A stretch of DNA of 43,715 nt from Candidatus Zhuqueibacterota bacterium (GTDB lineage: Bacteria; Zhuqueibacterota; Zhuqueibacteria; Zhuqueibacterales; Zhuqueibacteraceae). Numbering within the stretch: the first letter of the stretch is position 1; each line of letters begins with the position of its first letter. Both the position numbers and the translations under genes were made by a program. Shown piece by piece: positions 9,401 to 18,073 of the stretch. Under the pieces are notes generated by a model. The model did no database searches. It was given only the letters and a program-made list of their open reading frames with translations, and was not told the DNA's origin. The stretch lies in the NCBI GenBank assembly GCA_022616415.1, contig JAKEEU010000229.1, forward strand, positions 1 through 43,715, given 5' to 3'.

Positions 9401-9495
9401 ATAACTTTCCCGCTAACCTTGTTTTCCTGGCCAATGGCTTGTCCAACGAAAAACAGACTTACCATTAGACTAACGAGTAAGACTTTAGTTCTCAT
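6485..9495 (-). CDS. SusC/RagA-type TonB-dependent outer-membrane transporter, single frameshift
   Basis: Read with one base restored, the gene encodes about 1003 residues, a normal SusC length. The ATG at 9495 has an AGGAGG site eight bases upstream. A signal peptide (1-22) is followed by a carboxypeptidase-regulatory-like domain (about 26-98), a TonB-box-like DAVVVIGYG (105-113) and a plug with NLLQSRIPGVVV and MIVIDGVPV. A long barrel follows, ending FSFGVNLGF. Near 7475 the frame breaks. The upstream part reads PTQLA then nonsense to a stop at 7303; the downstream part, open from well before 7363, resumes with NPDLKWEET. One A missing from a GCC-AAT-CCC context explains this. Whether it is a true mutation or an assembly error cannot be told from sequence. 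The gene heads the minus-strand run with SusD. Confidence 0.9.
7471..7480 (-). other. likely one-base deletion (frameshift) inside susC-like gene
   Basis: On the minus strand the sequence reads TTGGCCATCCCGATCTC. Inserting one A after GCC restores LANPDLKWEE, a stretch conserved in SusC proteins, and joins two otherwise complementary halves. Nothing else in either half looks decayed, which favours a recent mutation or a sequencing/assembly error. Confidence 0.85.
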
Positions 9496-9731
9496 TAGAT
9501 ACACCTCCTCCTTGCTAGTTTAGTGCATTCCCTAATGTATGGGCCACATTTAGAAGAACCCAAACATTGGGGGCAAACAATGGATCGTGGCCACCCCGAA
9601 TAGCCGCGGCGAGGTCAATTCGCTCGCAAGCGACTATGGTCAATACACCAAACAACTTGAAAACTGAAACCTTACAGGCGGAGCCTTACAGATGTAGCTT
9701 TTTTACATACTTGACCTCCTTTGGTTCATTT

Positions 9732-9793
9732 GAGGGGAGTGTGGACTTTCTAGTCCACACGCACATCGCGGACAAGAAAGTCCGCTCTCCTCT
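9732..9793. repeat. double hairpin with shared outer inverted repeat
   Basis: GTGTGGACT/TTCT/AGTCCACAC (9739-9760) is a perfect 9-base hairpin. GCGGAC/AAGAAA/GTCCGC (9768-9785) is a second. The flanks (GAGGGGAG at 9732-9739; CTCTCCTC ending near 9793) also pair imperfectly, so the whole can fold as one long stem. It lies in the long leader upstream of susC. Confidence 0.65.
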
Positions 9794-9920
9794 TTTGTTA
9801 GCATGGATTTGTTGGGATTCGTGAAACGTCGAGCGTAATTTTCCAGAGTTGTTTTTCTTGGGATGATAGGTATAGGCATTAGCTTGTTGATCTTACGCAC
9901 GTTTCACCAACATTACGTCT

Positions 9921-9950
9921 TATATATAAAAATTCTAAATTGATTGTCAA
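9921..9950 (-). promoter_or_regulatory. probable sigma70-type promoter of the susC-susD run
   Basis: On the minus strand TTGACA (9950-9945) is followed after 16 bases by TATATA (9928-9923), or after 18 bases by a second TATATA register (9926-9921). The region is very AT-rich. It points toward susC and would give a leader of about 420 bases that includes the double hairpin at 9732-9793. Seen from sequence match only. Confidence 0.55.
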
Positions 9951-9954
9951 GACA

Positions 9955-10337
9955 TTTTTTTAGATTTTTTAATTTCGCCTTGACTATGGTCGGCACCTTG
10001 ATCTACGCAATCGTCGTGGTAAATCATGTCGGCGGTTTGGGAGATTTGGCGGATAAAATTGTGGCGCTTACGGGCCGGAAAGAGCTGGAACCATGCTTTC
10101 CCTTACATGCAAATTTTTACGCGCAGCTTGAGCTGGTTGGCGATCTGTGTCGGCCTGCTCGTGATTTATCCATTTTCACCTGCGGATGCTGCCGGAGATC
10201 AATTTGCAGCCTCGCGGGAAATTTTGTTGGTCACCGGCATCAATGAATTATTGCCGGCCGGCAAACAGCGGCATCGGATAAAACCGCGTCGAAATTTCGC
10301 GCTTGCAAAACTTGACATTTACCAAGCCAGGAGGTAG
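9955..10337 (+). pseudogene. possible relic of a multi-pass membrane transporter gene
   Basis: This stretch between the susC promoter and the sigma factor has no convincing intact gene. In one frame 9974-10080 reads as a hydrophobic segment, VGTLIYAIVVVNHVGGLGDL, which resembles a transmembrane helix of sodium:solute symporters. From about 10085 the hydrophobic reading moves to another frame (SLSWLAICVGLLVIYP). A short LAKLDIYQ segment near the 3' end also recalls that family. No start, ribosome site or continuous frame joins them. It could be a decayed symporter gene or plain non-coding DNA; I lean only weakly to the first. Confidence 0.25.
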
Positions 10338-10345
10338 ATTATAAT
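10312..10345 (+). promoter_or_regulatory. putative promoter of the sigma factor gene
   Basis: TTGACA (10312-10317) is followed after 17 bases by TAGATT (10335-10340); a perfect TATAAT overlaps just after (10340-10345) but at a 22-base spacing. It lies about 50 bases before the ATG at 10392. Confidence 0.45.
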
Positions 10346-10391
10346 GCAATTTCTGTTATAGACATTCACTGCACATTCGCGCGACGTCCAC

Positions 10392-10964
10392 ATGATTCTG
10401 GTTGAAGAGGCTAAACTCATTCAGGAAGACCGCCTGCTTTGGAAGCGCATGCGGGAAGGCGATAGGGAGGCGTTGGCTGCGCTCTTTCGCCGCCACTACG
10501 CGAGGCTTTACGATTATGGGCTGAAACTTTCTCATCAGGAAGAACTGGTCAAAGACGGCATTCAGGAAGTGTTTGCTTATATCTGGGAAAAGCGCGAACG
10601 AATTGCCAAGGCTGATTCGGTTCGGGCCTATTTGCTGATCTCCCTGCGGCGGCATTTGCTCAAAGCACTGGCGCAACAGCAGCAACGGCAGACGTCCCAG
10701 CAGCAGTTCGAGCTGGAGCAGGCTCAAGACGCTTTCTCGCCGGAGGAGCTCTTGATCGTGCAGGAACAGGAGGAGTCTGAAAGACAAGCCCTGACCAAAG
10801 CGCTGCAAGAAATTCCGCCGCGTCTGCGCGAAGCGCTTTATCTGAAAACTTATGACGGCTTGGCCTACCGCGAAATCGCCGCCATCATGAACGTCTCTCC
10901 GCAAGTGGCGCGCAATTATGTTTCAGAAGCTTTTCACCGTCTACGGCTCGTTTTCCCCACATAA
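10392..10964 (+). CDS. FecI-like extracytoplasmic-function sigma factor
   Basis: This 190-residue protein has the two-domain layout of ECF sigma factors. Region 2 (about 25-95) includes LAALFRRHYARLYDYGL and DGIQEVFAYIWEKR, the core-polymerase and -10 contact helices. Region 4 (about 130-188) includes LPPRLREAL-like and GLAYREIAAIMNVSP, a helix-turn-helix for -35 recognition, then the closing AFHRLR helix. A Gln-rich linker joins them. In FecI/FecR systems the sigma is held by the membrane anti-sigma FecR, encoded next here, until an outer-membrane TonB receptor signals that its ligand is bound. The ATG at 10392 lacks a clear ribosome site. Targets probably include the receptor gene at 12341. 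Confidence 0.9.
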   Translation: MILVEEAKLIQEDRLLWKRMREGDREALAALFRRHYARLYDYGLKLSHQEELVKDGIQEVFAYIWEKRERIAKADSVRAYLLISLRRHLLKALAQQQQRQTSQQQFELEQAQDAFSPEELLIVQEQEESERQALTKALQEIPPRLREALYLKTYDGLAYREIAAIMNVSPQVARNYVSEAFHRLRLVFPT

Positions 10965-11170
10965 GATCCCAAGAATTTATTATCTCGCCCGTCTCAGCCA
11001 TTTCCCGCCGGCATAAAATTTTCAAAAAAAATGCTTTGTAGAGCATTACATTTCCCTTTTTCCCTTCTCTATAAGAGTGAATCCATAGTGTCCGTGGGAT
11101 GAGCGCAAGCTTAATTCCGCCGCAAAATGTGATCGACGCACAAACACATTCTCTCACAAAACAGAAAAAT

Positions 11171-12265
11171 ATGTCGCAAGAAAACCACGAAATCGTCTCT
11201 TTGCTCGCGGATGAATCTTTCCAGCGTTGGCTTTCCGGAAACGCCTCTGACGAAGAAATCAGGCGGTGGAATGAGTGGCTGAACACTTCGCCGCGTCATT
11301 ATGAGCTTCATGCCCAGGCTGCGGCGTTGTGGAAAATGGCGCACTTCCGATCTTCGGCGCTGCCCGATGTCGAGGCGGAATGGCAGACGTTGCTGCGGCG
11401 TGTGGAATTTAAAGCCGCCAAGGCCGTGGCGCGCGATCGTTCGTTTGCAAAAAGGGCTTGGTTTGGTTATATGCCAAGCCGAAGATTGGCGTGGGCCGGT
11501 TTGGGCGCTGTGGCCGCGTTGTCGATCGCTTTGCTCTGGCGTAATCTGCCTTTTCACCTCTCGCCCAAGAAACAGGAAATTCAACTGGCTTCCACCAACT
11601 ACGGCCAACGCCTCGAGCTCAACTTGCCGGAAGGCAGCACGATTATTTTGAACGCCAATTCGAGTTTGTGTTACCCGGCGGTCTGGACTGCCACGACCGC
11701 TCGCCAATTTGAATTACAAGGCGAGGCTTATTTCGAGGTTTCTTCGCGCCCGCAAGGGCCTCAACATGATTTCATTGTTCGTACGTACGACGGCGCCGTT
11801 CAAGTGGTGGGAACCCAATTCACGGTGCATAATCGCGGTCAAGGGACGCGCGTGGTGGTTGAAGAAGGCGGGGTCGAAGTTGCGGTCGCCGATACGAGCT
11901 CCGGCAGCAAAATTCCAATTGCGCGAACGCTGGTCGAACCGGGGCATTTACTCCATTTTCAGAAGGGAAACCGTGACGCGGTTCCTCAACCTGTCCATGT
12001 CGGATTTCACACGACTTGGTGGCGCGAGCATTTGGTTTTGCAGGACACGCCTTTCGAGCAGATTATTCGCCGTTTGGAAGAAACCCATGGCATTCAGATA
12101 AAAATCGAAGATCGCACTTTGCTGAAGCGAACGTTGTCCGGTTCGATTGAAAATCGCAATCTGGAGGTTGTTACGGAAGCGTTGGCCAAAGCCCTGCGCA
12201 CAAGTGTGCGCCGGGAAGGCCAGATGGTGATTTTCAACAATTTGCCAAAAGCAAATGGGAATTAA
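11171..12265 (+). CDS. FecR-family anti-sigma factor
   Basis: Starting at the ATG at 11171 gives 364 residues. A farther ATG at 11099 is in frame, but family members begin close to the helical anti-sigma domain, so I prefer the shorter form. The cytoplasmic anti-sigma part (1-100) holds FQRWLSGNASDEEIRRW. One transmembrane helix spans about 106-124. The periplasmic FecR domain contains LPEGSTIILNANSSLCYP, the FELQGEAYFEV strand and GTQFTVHNRG. A C-terminal DUF4974-like segment (FEQIIRRLEETHGIQIKIED, LSGSIENRNLEVVTEAL) ends the protein. It couples signals from the STN domain of the next gene's receptor to FecI. No strong ribosome site is visible. Confidence 0.92.
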   Translation: MSQENHEIVSLLADESFQRWLSGNASDEEIRRWNEWLNTSPRHYELHAQAAALWKMAHFRSSALPDVEAEWQTLLRRVEFKAAKAVARDRSFAKRAWFGYMPSRRLAWAGLGAVAALSIALLWRNLPFHLSPKKQEIQLASTNYGQRLELNLPEGSTIILNANSSLCYPAVWTATTARQFELQGEAYFEVSSRPQGPQHDFIVRTYDGAVQVVGTQFTVHNRGQGTRVVVEEGGVEVAVADTSSGSKIPIARTLVEPGHLLHFQKGNRDAVPQPVHVGFHTTWWREHLVLQDTPFEQIIRRLEETHGIQIKIEDRTLLKRTLSGSIENRNLEVVTEALAKALRTSVRREGQMVIFNNLPKANGN

Positions 12266-12340
12266 TTCACTTTTTAATCACGGTCATTGCGAAACGGAGG
12301 AATTTGTGTAAACAACTTTATCCAACCGAAGGAGGGTTTT

Positions 12341-15100
12341 ATGCGATTCATCAGAACTGTAACAATGATTGGCGTTATTGGGTTGTTTGCCGCAGCGAGC
12401 ATGGGCCAGACGTTGGTCTCTCAAGCTGGCAACAACCATTTCGCGGTTTCGCCTTCCAATAATTTGGTGTCGCTGCACGAAGCGCTCGCCGCGCTTGGCG
12501 AAGCCTATCAAGTGCATTTCTTGTATGAAGACGCCGTGGTTCAGGGCAAAACCGCTGTAGCCCTTTCGTCCATCTCCAACAACTTTTACGAAGACCTCAG
12601 GCAGGTCCTGGGCGACAATCCGCTGACCTACGAAAAGGTCGGCGCCAGCACGATTGTCATCATGCCGCGAGAATCAGCGGCCAGGCCAAGCTTGCCTGCG
12701 GGCGGAACCATCAAAGGCAAGGTAACCGATGAAAACGGCGAAGCGCTTCCCTTCGCAAACGCGATCATTGAAGGCACCACCATGGGCGATGCCGCGGATC
12801 AGAACGGCGAGTATGTGATTACAAACGTCCCGCCAGGGACCTACACCTTGCGGACCCGCGTTGTTGGATACAAAACAGAGACTGCGCAAGTCACTGTAAA
12901 CATGGATGAAACGGTTACGCAGGATTTCTCTCTTGCCACTGATATCTTGCACATGGATGCAATTGTGGTCACTGGTACACCCGGAGGGGCGGGAATGAGC
13001 AAACGCGATGCAAGTTTTGCCATCACGACGGTGGAGGCGGCAGATATCCGCCAGTTTTCGCCCAGTAGCACTGCTAATTTACTGGAGTTGGTTCCCGGCG
13101 TCTGGTCAGAAAGCTCGGGTGGAGTTGCCGGAGCGAACATTGACGTGCGCGGACTTCCGGGCGGTGGCGATGCGCCGTTCGTGACGATGTCCATAAATGG
13201 CGCACCGCTTTACGGCACGGAAATGCTCTCATTCTTCGAGCAGAGCACGATATTCCGTGTCGACGAAACGGTCGCATCGGCCGAGGCGCTTCGCGGCGGT
13301 CCGAACTCCGTCTTTTCGAACGGTGAACCGGGTGTGACCATGAATTTTACTTTGTTGCAGGGGAGTGATGAAACCAGAGCCCGGGTGAAGTATTCGACGT
13401 CCGACTATAACCTTCAGCGGGTCGATGCGGTTGTCAGCGGCGAGGTGACCCGTGGTCTCTACTACATGGCCGGTGGTTATGCCCAGACCTCTCCTGGCGT
13501 CCGTGAGGCGCAATATAATGCCGAAAAAGGACAGCAGTTTACGACGCAGCTCACCAAGGTCTTCGATCGCGGCGTGATCAACGCATTCACCCGGTTTACC
13601 GACGACCACGGCCAGTGGATCCTGCCAATGGCGCTCAACAGCGGCAACGACCTTGGCGACTTCGCACAACTGGGCAACGCGACCCGCTTTCGCGAACTGC
13701 AAGTAAACGACCAGGGCGATACCGAAATCTTCGATTTCTCCAGAGGTCGCGGCTGGGACGGCAGCGTCAGCGGTGTGAACGCAGACTTCGATTTGGGCGC
13801 CGGCTGGACTGTCCGCGACAATCTTTCCTACACCAAGGGTCAAGCGAACACCTTCGGGTTTGTACCCAGTGGCGGTGCAATTCGAGTGTCCGCTCTTGGG
13901 CGAACAACTCCGGTTACAACGCAGGGCGGACGGCAGCTTAGCAATTCGGATTTTATCCAGAACTACGGCCATTGGGTTGTGTTGAAGGATCTTGAATCGT
14001 TCACCAACGACATCAGTCTTGCTAGAAGCTGGCAGGCGCACAACCTCACGATAGGTTCTTATCAGGCGTCATGGTCGGCGGCGGATTTTTGGACGCTGGG
14101 CAACTATGTCGCGGTTCACAATGTTGCCAATGGGGATATATTACAGGGTATACCCGCCGATACCGTTGCTGCCCATGGAGGTGGAGGCACATTTGCTTTC
14201 GGACTTCGAGGCGCCGGCGATGCGAGGGTGATTGCGTTCTATGCAGCAGAATCATGGCAGGCAACACCTGCCCTTCGGATCGATTTGGGTGCTCGCCGTG
14301 AACGGATTGAAATCGAGTACGTTCTGGATACCGGTCCCGGCTATCCGGACGGTACTCGCGATATGGCAGTTTCGATCGACGACGAGCAATGGGCTTTTAC
14401 GGGCGCCGTAAATTACGATATTACCCAACCCCTGGGTGTCTTTGGACGCTACTCGGATGGATTTGTCTTTCCTCACTTCGACAATCTCCGAGAGAACGAT
14501 CGCAGCACAAACAAAGTCAGGCAATATGAAGTCGGCCTAAAGTATGCCCCCAGGAAACTCTTCAGCCTGTTCGCGACCGGCTACTTCAGCAATTACGACG
14601 CATTCGAAAGTCTCGTCGGCGGAGGATTCGATCCCCGGCGGTTCAAGACTGAATCCTTCGGCGTCGAACTGGATGGCGCACTTTTCGTGGGCGACTTGAC
14701 TGTGCGCGGTATCGCCACGATTCAAAGCACCGAGATCACCGAGTCCGATGATCCAACGATCGTCGGAAACTCGGTTCTACGCCAGCCTGACTGGCAGATC
14801 CGGTTGGCGCCGAACTATAATTTCGTTGGCAAGAACTTCAACGTGAACCTCTACGGCGCCGCACGCCTCGTCGGCAAACGCTGGGGGGATAATGAGAATG
14901 TCAACGAATTGGACGGCTATGAAAAGCTCGACGCGGGTGTCACGGTGTCGACAAAAACCGGACTATCCTTCAACTTACACGCCGACAATTTGACCGACTC
15001 CGATGGTCTTACCGAAGCCGATCCCCGCACTCTGGCGGCGCCGAACGGTCGCCCGATCTTCGGCCGGTCGGTGAAATTCTCGGTCGGTTACGACCTCTAA
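12341..15100 (+). CDS. TonB-dependent receptor with N-terminal STN signalling domain
   Basis: This protein has 919 residues from the ATG at 12341, set by an AAGGAGGG site just upstream. It has a signal peptide (1-22), then an STN domain (about 42-107, with VSLHEALAALGEAYQVHF). A carboxypeptidase-regulatory-like domain (123-200) and a TonB-box-like DAIVVTGT (206-213) follow. The plug has DVRGLPGGGDAPFVTMSING and VASAEALRGGPNSVFSNG. The 22-strand barrel ends in an FSVGYDL C-terminus. The STN domain is the feature that lets such receptors signal to FecR. The layout matches siderophore or carbohydrate transducers; the ligand cannot be told. It is read with fecI and fecR, so ligand binding should raise its own expression. 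A terminator lies 65 bases after the stop. Confidence 0.93.
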   Translation: MRFIRTVTMIGVIGLFAAASMGQTLVSQAGNNHFAVSPSNNLVSLHEALAALGEAYQVHFLYEDAVVQGKTAVALSSISNNFYEDLRQVLGDNPLTYEKVGASTIVIMPRESAARPSLPAGGTIKGKVTDENGEALPFANAIIEGTTMGDAADQNGEYVITNVPPGTYTLRTRVVGYKTETAQVTVNMDETVTQDFSLATDILHMDAIVVTGTPGGAGMSKRDASFAITTVEAADIRQFSPSSTANLLELVPGVWSESSGGVAGANIDVRGLPGGGDAPFVTMSINGAPLYGTEMLSFFEQSTIFRVDETVASAEALRGGPNSVFSNGEPGVTMNFTLLQGSDETRARVKYSTSDYNLQRVDAVVSGEVTRGLYYMAGGYAQTSPGVREAQYNAEKGQQFTTQLTKVFDRGVINAFTRFTDDHGQWILPMALNSGNDLGDFAQLGNATRFRELQVNDQGDTEIFDFSRGRGWDGSVSGVNADFDLGAGWTVRDNLSYTKGQANTFGFVPSGGAIRVSALGRTTPVTTQGGRQLSNSDFIQNYGHWVVLKDLESFTNDISLARSWQAHNLTIGSYQASWSAADFWTLGNYVAVHNVANGDILQGIPADTVAAHGGGGTFAFGLRGAGDARVIAFYAAESWQATPALRIDLGARRERIEIEYVLDTGPGYPDGTRDMAVSIDDEQWAFTGAVNYDITQPLGVFGRYSDGFVFPHFDNLRENDRSTNKVRQYEVGLKYAPRKLFSLFATGYFSNYDAFESLVGGGFDPRRFKTESFGVELDGALFVGDLTVRGIATIQSTEITESDDPTIVGNSVLRQPDWQIRLAPNYNFVGKNFNVNLYGAARLVGKRWGDNENVNELDGYEKLDAGVTVSTKTGLSFNLHADNLTDSDGLTEADPRTLAAPNGRPIFGRSVKFSVGYDL

Positions 15101-15166
15101 CGAAAGCCCGGGTTATCCAACGATTGTGCCTGATGCCTCTGCCATTGAGTAAATCATGAGCAGGTC

Positions 15167-15222
15167 AAAAGCGAGCCGGCCATTGGATAGGTCATCATCT
15201 TTTGGCTGGCTCGCTTTGTTTT
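15167..15222 (+). terminator. rho-independent terminator after the TonB receptor gene
   Basis: A 14-base stem, AAAGCGAGCCGGCC (15168-15181) with GGCTGGCTCGCTTT (15204-15217), pairs with one G-T wobble. A 22-base loop separates the arms and a T-rich tail (TTTGTTTT) follows. It separates the fecI-fecR-receptor unit from the glycosidase-like gene. Confidence 0.8.
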
Positions 15223-15261
15223 CAAAAGCTTCCTTCATCAATTGTAACTCGCGGAAAGATT

Positions 15262-17808
15262 ATGAGATTTGAATCACTCATCAAAAAATCAAGCCCATCT
15301 GTGATTCGTGTCTTCATACTTTTTTTGATCGCCATCAATTTAGTCCCCGCCAGCGCATTACGATCTGCCACAGCCCAAGAGATTCCCCCAATTCTGGAAT
15401 TTCCCCAAGCCGGCTTGGACGATTCTTCCACTTATCGAGGTTACACCACGCGCTTTTTTCGGGACACGGCGGGCAACACCGTTCAAATTGTGTTGAATCA
15501 AAATACCGGACGCGTGGTCAACCTGTGGGCGGATGCAGCAAATGAGAGTATCTCGTTCACGGCGCGCGATACGGCGGGGCGGCCCGCAGAATTTGCGTGG
15601 GATTCTCCGGGCGCGGAAGTTTCTTCAGAAGGTTTGGCGCGCTATGTGCGATACACGCTTGCCTCGAAAAGCACCGTGCTCGATATCGGATTTTTTCTCT
15701 TAGGCTCGATGCGCAAAGAGCGGGACCTCCAATATCAGCAGCGGCATTTGCTCGCCTTTGGCGTCGAACCTTTTATTGAGAATGAGCTTATTGAGTTGAT
15801 TGGCCATATCGAACGCTTGCCGGCCCCGGTGCGCGCCCGCCATCTTACCCTCCTCGGCGCCAAAGACACCCAAACGCTTCGCGCGCGACTTGTTCCGGAA
15901 ATAACGCTGCGAAGGCAAGGTTCGAAAAACGTCGTGCGGATCCAGCAGTCCACCTTTGACGGCAAGAATAATTTATCACTTGAGCTGAGTGTGGAGAGCA
16001 GCCAGGCGCTGGCCAACGTCTTAAATGACAAGGTGTCGATTCGATCTTTGCAGCGCCAACCCATTCAACTGGCCGTCAAAGTGGGGACCGATTCTCCGGC
16101 CTTGACGCCGTTGCGCCGCGAGGAAATTTTTAATCATGACTTCACGAAATTCTACGAGAACGCACGCGTTGAAAATGCCGGTAAGGTTTTAAAAATGGGC
16201 GATGCCGCTGCCAAACGGCGTGCACTCCGCTTTCTCTGGCTGGATCGCCAAGTTGCAAGTCTCGAGTTAATGAGTTATGAAGAGAAGCTCATGGCCGGGC
16301 TGCCGAATTTCGCGACGTATTTCGGCCGGGATATGATGATGTCGGCGCTCATGATGGAGCCAATATGGAATTCCGCCATGCTCGAGCACGTCATTGCCAG
16401 CGTCTTGAGAAAATTGTCTCCAACCGGCGAAGTCAGCCACGAGGAGGCCTTGGGCGGCCAGGCCATCCGCGAAAATGCCGCTGATTATAATCGGTTGATC
16501 GCCGCGTATTTGCAGCGCCAAAATCAAAAAGACCAAGCCGGAGTCTTGGCGCAAGCCGAACAGGTGCTCGGAAATTTGCAAGCGATAAAAGAAAACTACA
16601 ATATGCTTGACGATGATTTCCAGCTTCCGGTTCTCGCAGCGCGTTATCTCACCAGCTCTGACATACCTGCCGAGCGCAAACGCGCTTTTTTGCAGGCGGC
16701 GGCACGCCAGGATGAAGAAGCTTCCCGGCTGATGCTGTTGCTGCGCAATTTGCTATATGCGACACAGCGCTCCTACAAATACGTCGAACATCCGGTTGCC
16801 GTAAATTTGGTCGATTTTCCAAAGCGTGATGCGCAGCATTGGTTCTCCGGAAGCTGGCGCGATAGCGGGCCGGGTTATGCCAATGGCCGCTTCGCCATGG
16901 ATATTAATGCGATTTGGGTTCCCCAAGCGTTGGAAGCCATTGAGAAAATTTTTGCCGCATTTCGGGAAATGAATTTCACGGCGGAAAATTTGGAATCCAC
17001 ATTGCCGGCCTTGCAGGGCAGTACACTCGGCCAATATTTGCGCGATGCTGAGGCTTTGTCTCGCGCCATAAAAATTTGGCAGGAGGCCATAAAGCATTTT
17101 GAAGTGCAATTGGCGCCGCAAGAAGTTCAACGCCGTCTCCGCGCCAAATTGGCATCGCTCCCGGAGATAGAACGAAATTATTGGGAAAATGTGCTCGCGC
17201 AAAGTGATGCCGGCGAACAAAGCGTCGAGTTTCTTGCCCTTTCTCTGGATGAAAATGGCCAACCCATTCCGGTCGCCAACACCGATCCGGCGACTTGGCT
17301 GTTTCTGAATGATTTCACGAATGAAATCTTAAAAGGACAGACAACCGCCGAAACAGTTCTCCGGCATTTGCGAATCTTTGTCAAACCTTATCCGGTCGGC
17401 TTGTTCGTCGCCGGCGTCGGGCCGCTGGTGGCAAATGATGCTTACGCTTCTCCCGAAGTCTGGGAGAACTTTCGGCGTGACGAATATCATTCGCCGCGCA
17501 CAGTATGGGGACGAGAGGTCAACTTGCTCTTTCTGGGATTGGCCAAACAAATTATATCTGCTGCTGATTCGCAAGGCCATTTGAAAGACAAAACGCTTGA
17601 TTCGTATGTCCGTGAATGGCGCGCCATCTTGACCAAAACCCTCGCGGCCGTGGAAGCCTCGGGGCTGAAGCACAATGAATTATGGCGATACACCATCACC
17701 GATTCGAAGTTGGCGCCGGCGCGCTATTCCACCAGCTCCGATATTCAGCTTTGGAATCTCACGGACCTCGCCGTACAATTCCGGCTGCAGCGTCTCCCGG
17801 ATTTCTGA
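15262..17808 (+). CDS. secreted glycogen-debranching-like (alpha/alpha)6 glycosidase
   Basis: Starting at the ATG at 15262 gives 848 residues. An in-frame start at 15202 lies inside the terminator stem and is unlikely. A signal peptide (about 1-38, ending ATAQ) precedes a beta-rich N-terminal domain (to about 300). The helical part then carries motifs of six-hairpin glycosidases related to debranching enzymes: GLPNFATYFGRDMMMSAL (346-363), SPTGEVSHEEALGGQAIREN, YNMLDDDFQLP, and HWFSGSWRDSGPGYANGRF then MDINAIWVPQALEAI. The acidic residues in these loops are candidate catalytic sites. It probably cuts alpha-glucans in the periplasm or outside, feeding the sugar importer that follows. A GH15- or GH63-like activity is also possible. 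Confidence 0.65.
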   Translation: MRFESLIKKSSPSVIRVFILFLIAINLVPASALRSATAQEIPPILEFPQAGLDDSSTYRGYTTRFFRDTAGNTVQIVLNQNTGRVVNLWADAANESISFTARDTAGRPAEFAWDSPGAEVSSEGLARYVRYTLASKSTVLDIGFFLLGSMRKERDLQYQQRHLLAFGVEPFIENELIELIGHIERLPAPVRARHLTLLGAKDTQTLRARLVPEITLRRQGSKNVVRIQQSTFDGKNNLSLELSVESSQALANVLNDKVSIRSLQRQPIQLAVKVGTDSPALTPLRREEIFNHDFTKFYENARVENAGKVLKMGDAAAKRRALRFLWLDRQVASLELMSYEEKLMAGLPNFATYFGRDMMMSALMMEPIWNSAMLEHVIASVLRKLSPTGEVSHEEALGGQAIRENAADYNRLIAAYLQRQNQKDQAGVLAQAEQVLGNLQAIKENYNMLDDDFQLPVLAARYLTSSDIPAERKRAFLQAAARQDEEASRLMLLLRNLLYATQRSYKYVEHPVAVNLVDFPKRDAQHWFSGSWRDSGPGYANGRFAMDINAIWVPQALEAIEKIFAAFREMNFTAENLESTLPALQGSTLGQYLRDAEALSRAIKIWQEAIKHFEVQLAPQEVQRRLRAKLASLPEIERNYWENVLAQSDAGEQSVEFLALSLDENGQPIPVANTDPATWLFLNDFTNEILKGQTTAETVLRHLRIFVKPYPVGLFVAGVGPLVANDAYASPEVWENFRRDEYHSPRTVWGREVNLLFLGLAKQIISAADSQGHLKDKTLDSYVREWRAILTKTLAAVEASGLKHNELWRYTITDSKLAPARYSTSSDIQLWNLTDLAVQFRLQRLPDF

Positions 17809-18073
17809 ATCGTCTTGGCTTTTCGCTTGTTTCTTTTCTGCATGAGGTCGTTTTGTTGGCGGCTACGCCAGGGCTTGGCCTGGGTTGGATGCTCGCTAAA
17901 AAATTTCCTGGATATCCGATTCGCGCTTGCATTTTGCTTCTTCTCCTGTTAAATTGTTTTTAGACAATCCAACGGAAAAAGCTTTTAGATAACTTTGCGG
18001 CGCAACGCGTGCGCGTGGAGTTTTTGCCTGCGGCCGCCGGCTTTTTCTGCAAAGCCCAATTTGTAATCGCCTC
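17809..18073 (+). other. intergenic region before the sugar-binding protein gene
   Basis: No gene is supported here. It holds a partial CCAACGGAAAAAGC fragment near 17971, matching the centre of the element at 21307-21375, and a small GC-rich stem followed by TTTTT near 18030-18045. A weak TTGCAT-16-TTAAAT promoter-like pair lies at 17931-17958. Confidence 0.4.

Noticed and set aside
17812..17963. Hydrophobic tail that could be a small membrane protein
   Set aside because: It has no start codon with a ribosome site of its own and follows on a shadow frame of the glycosidase-like gene; hydrophobicity alone is weak evidence.
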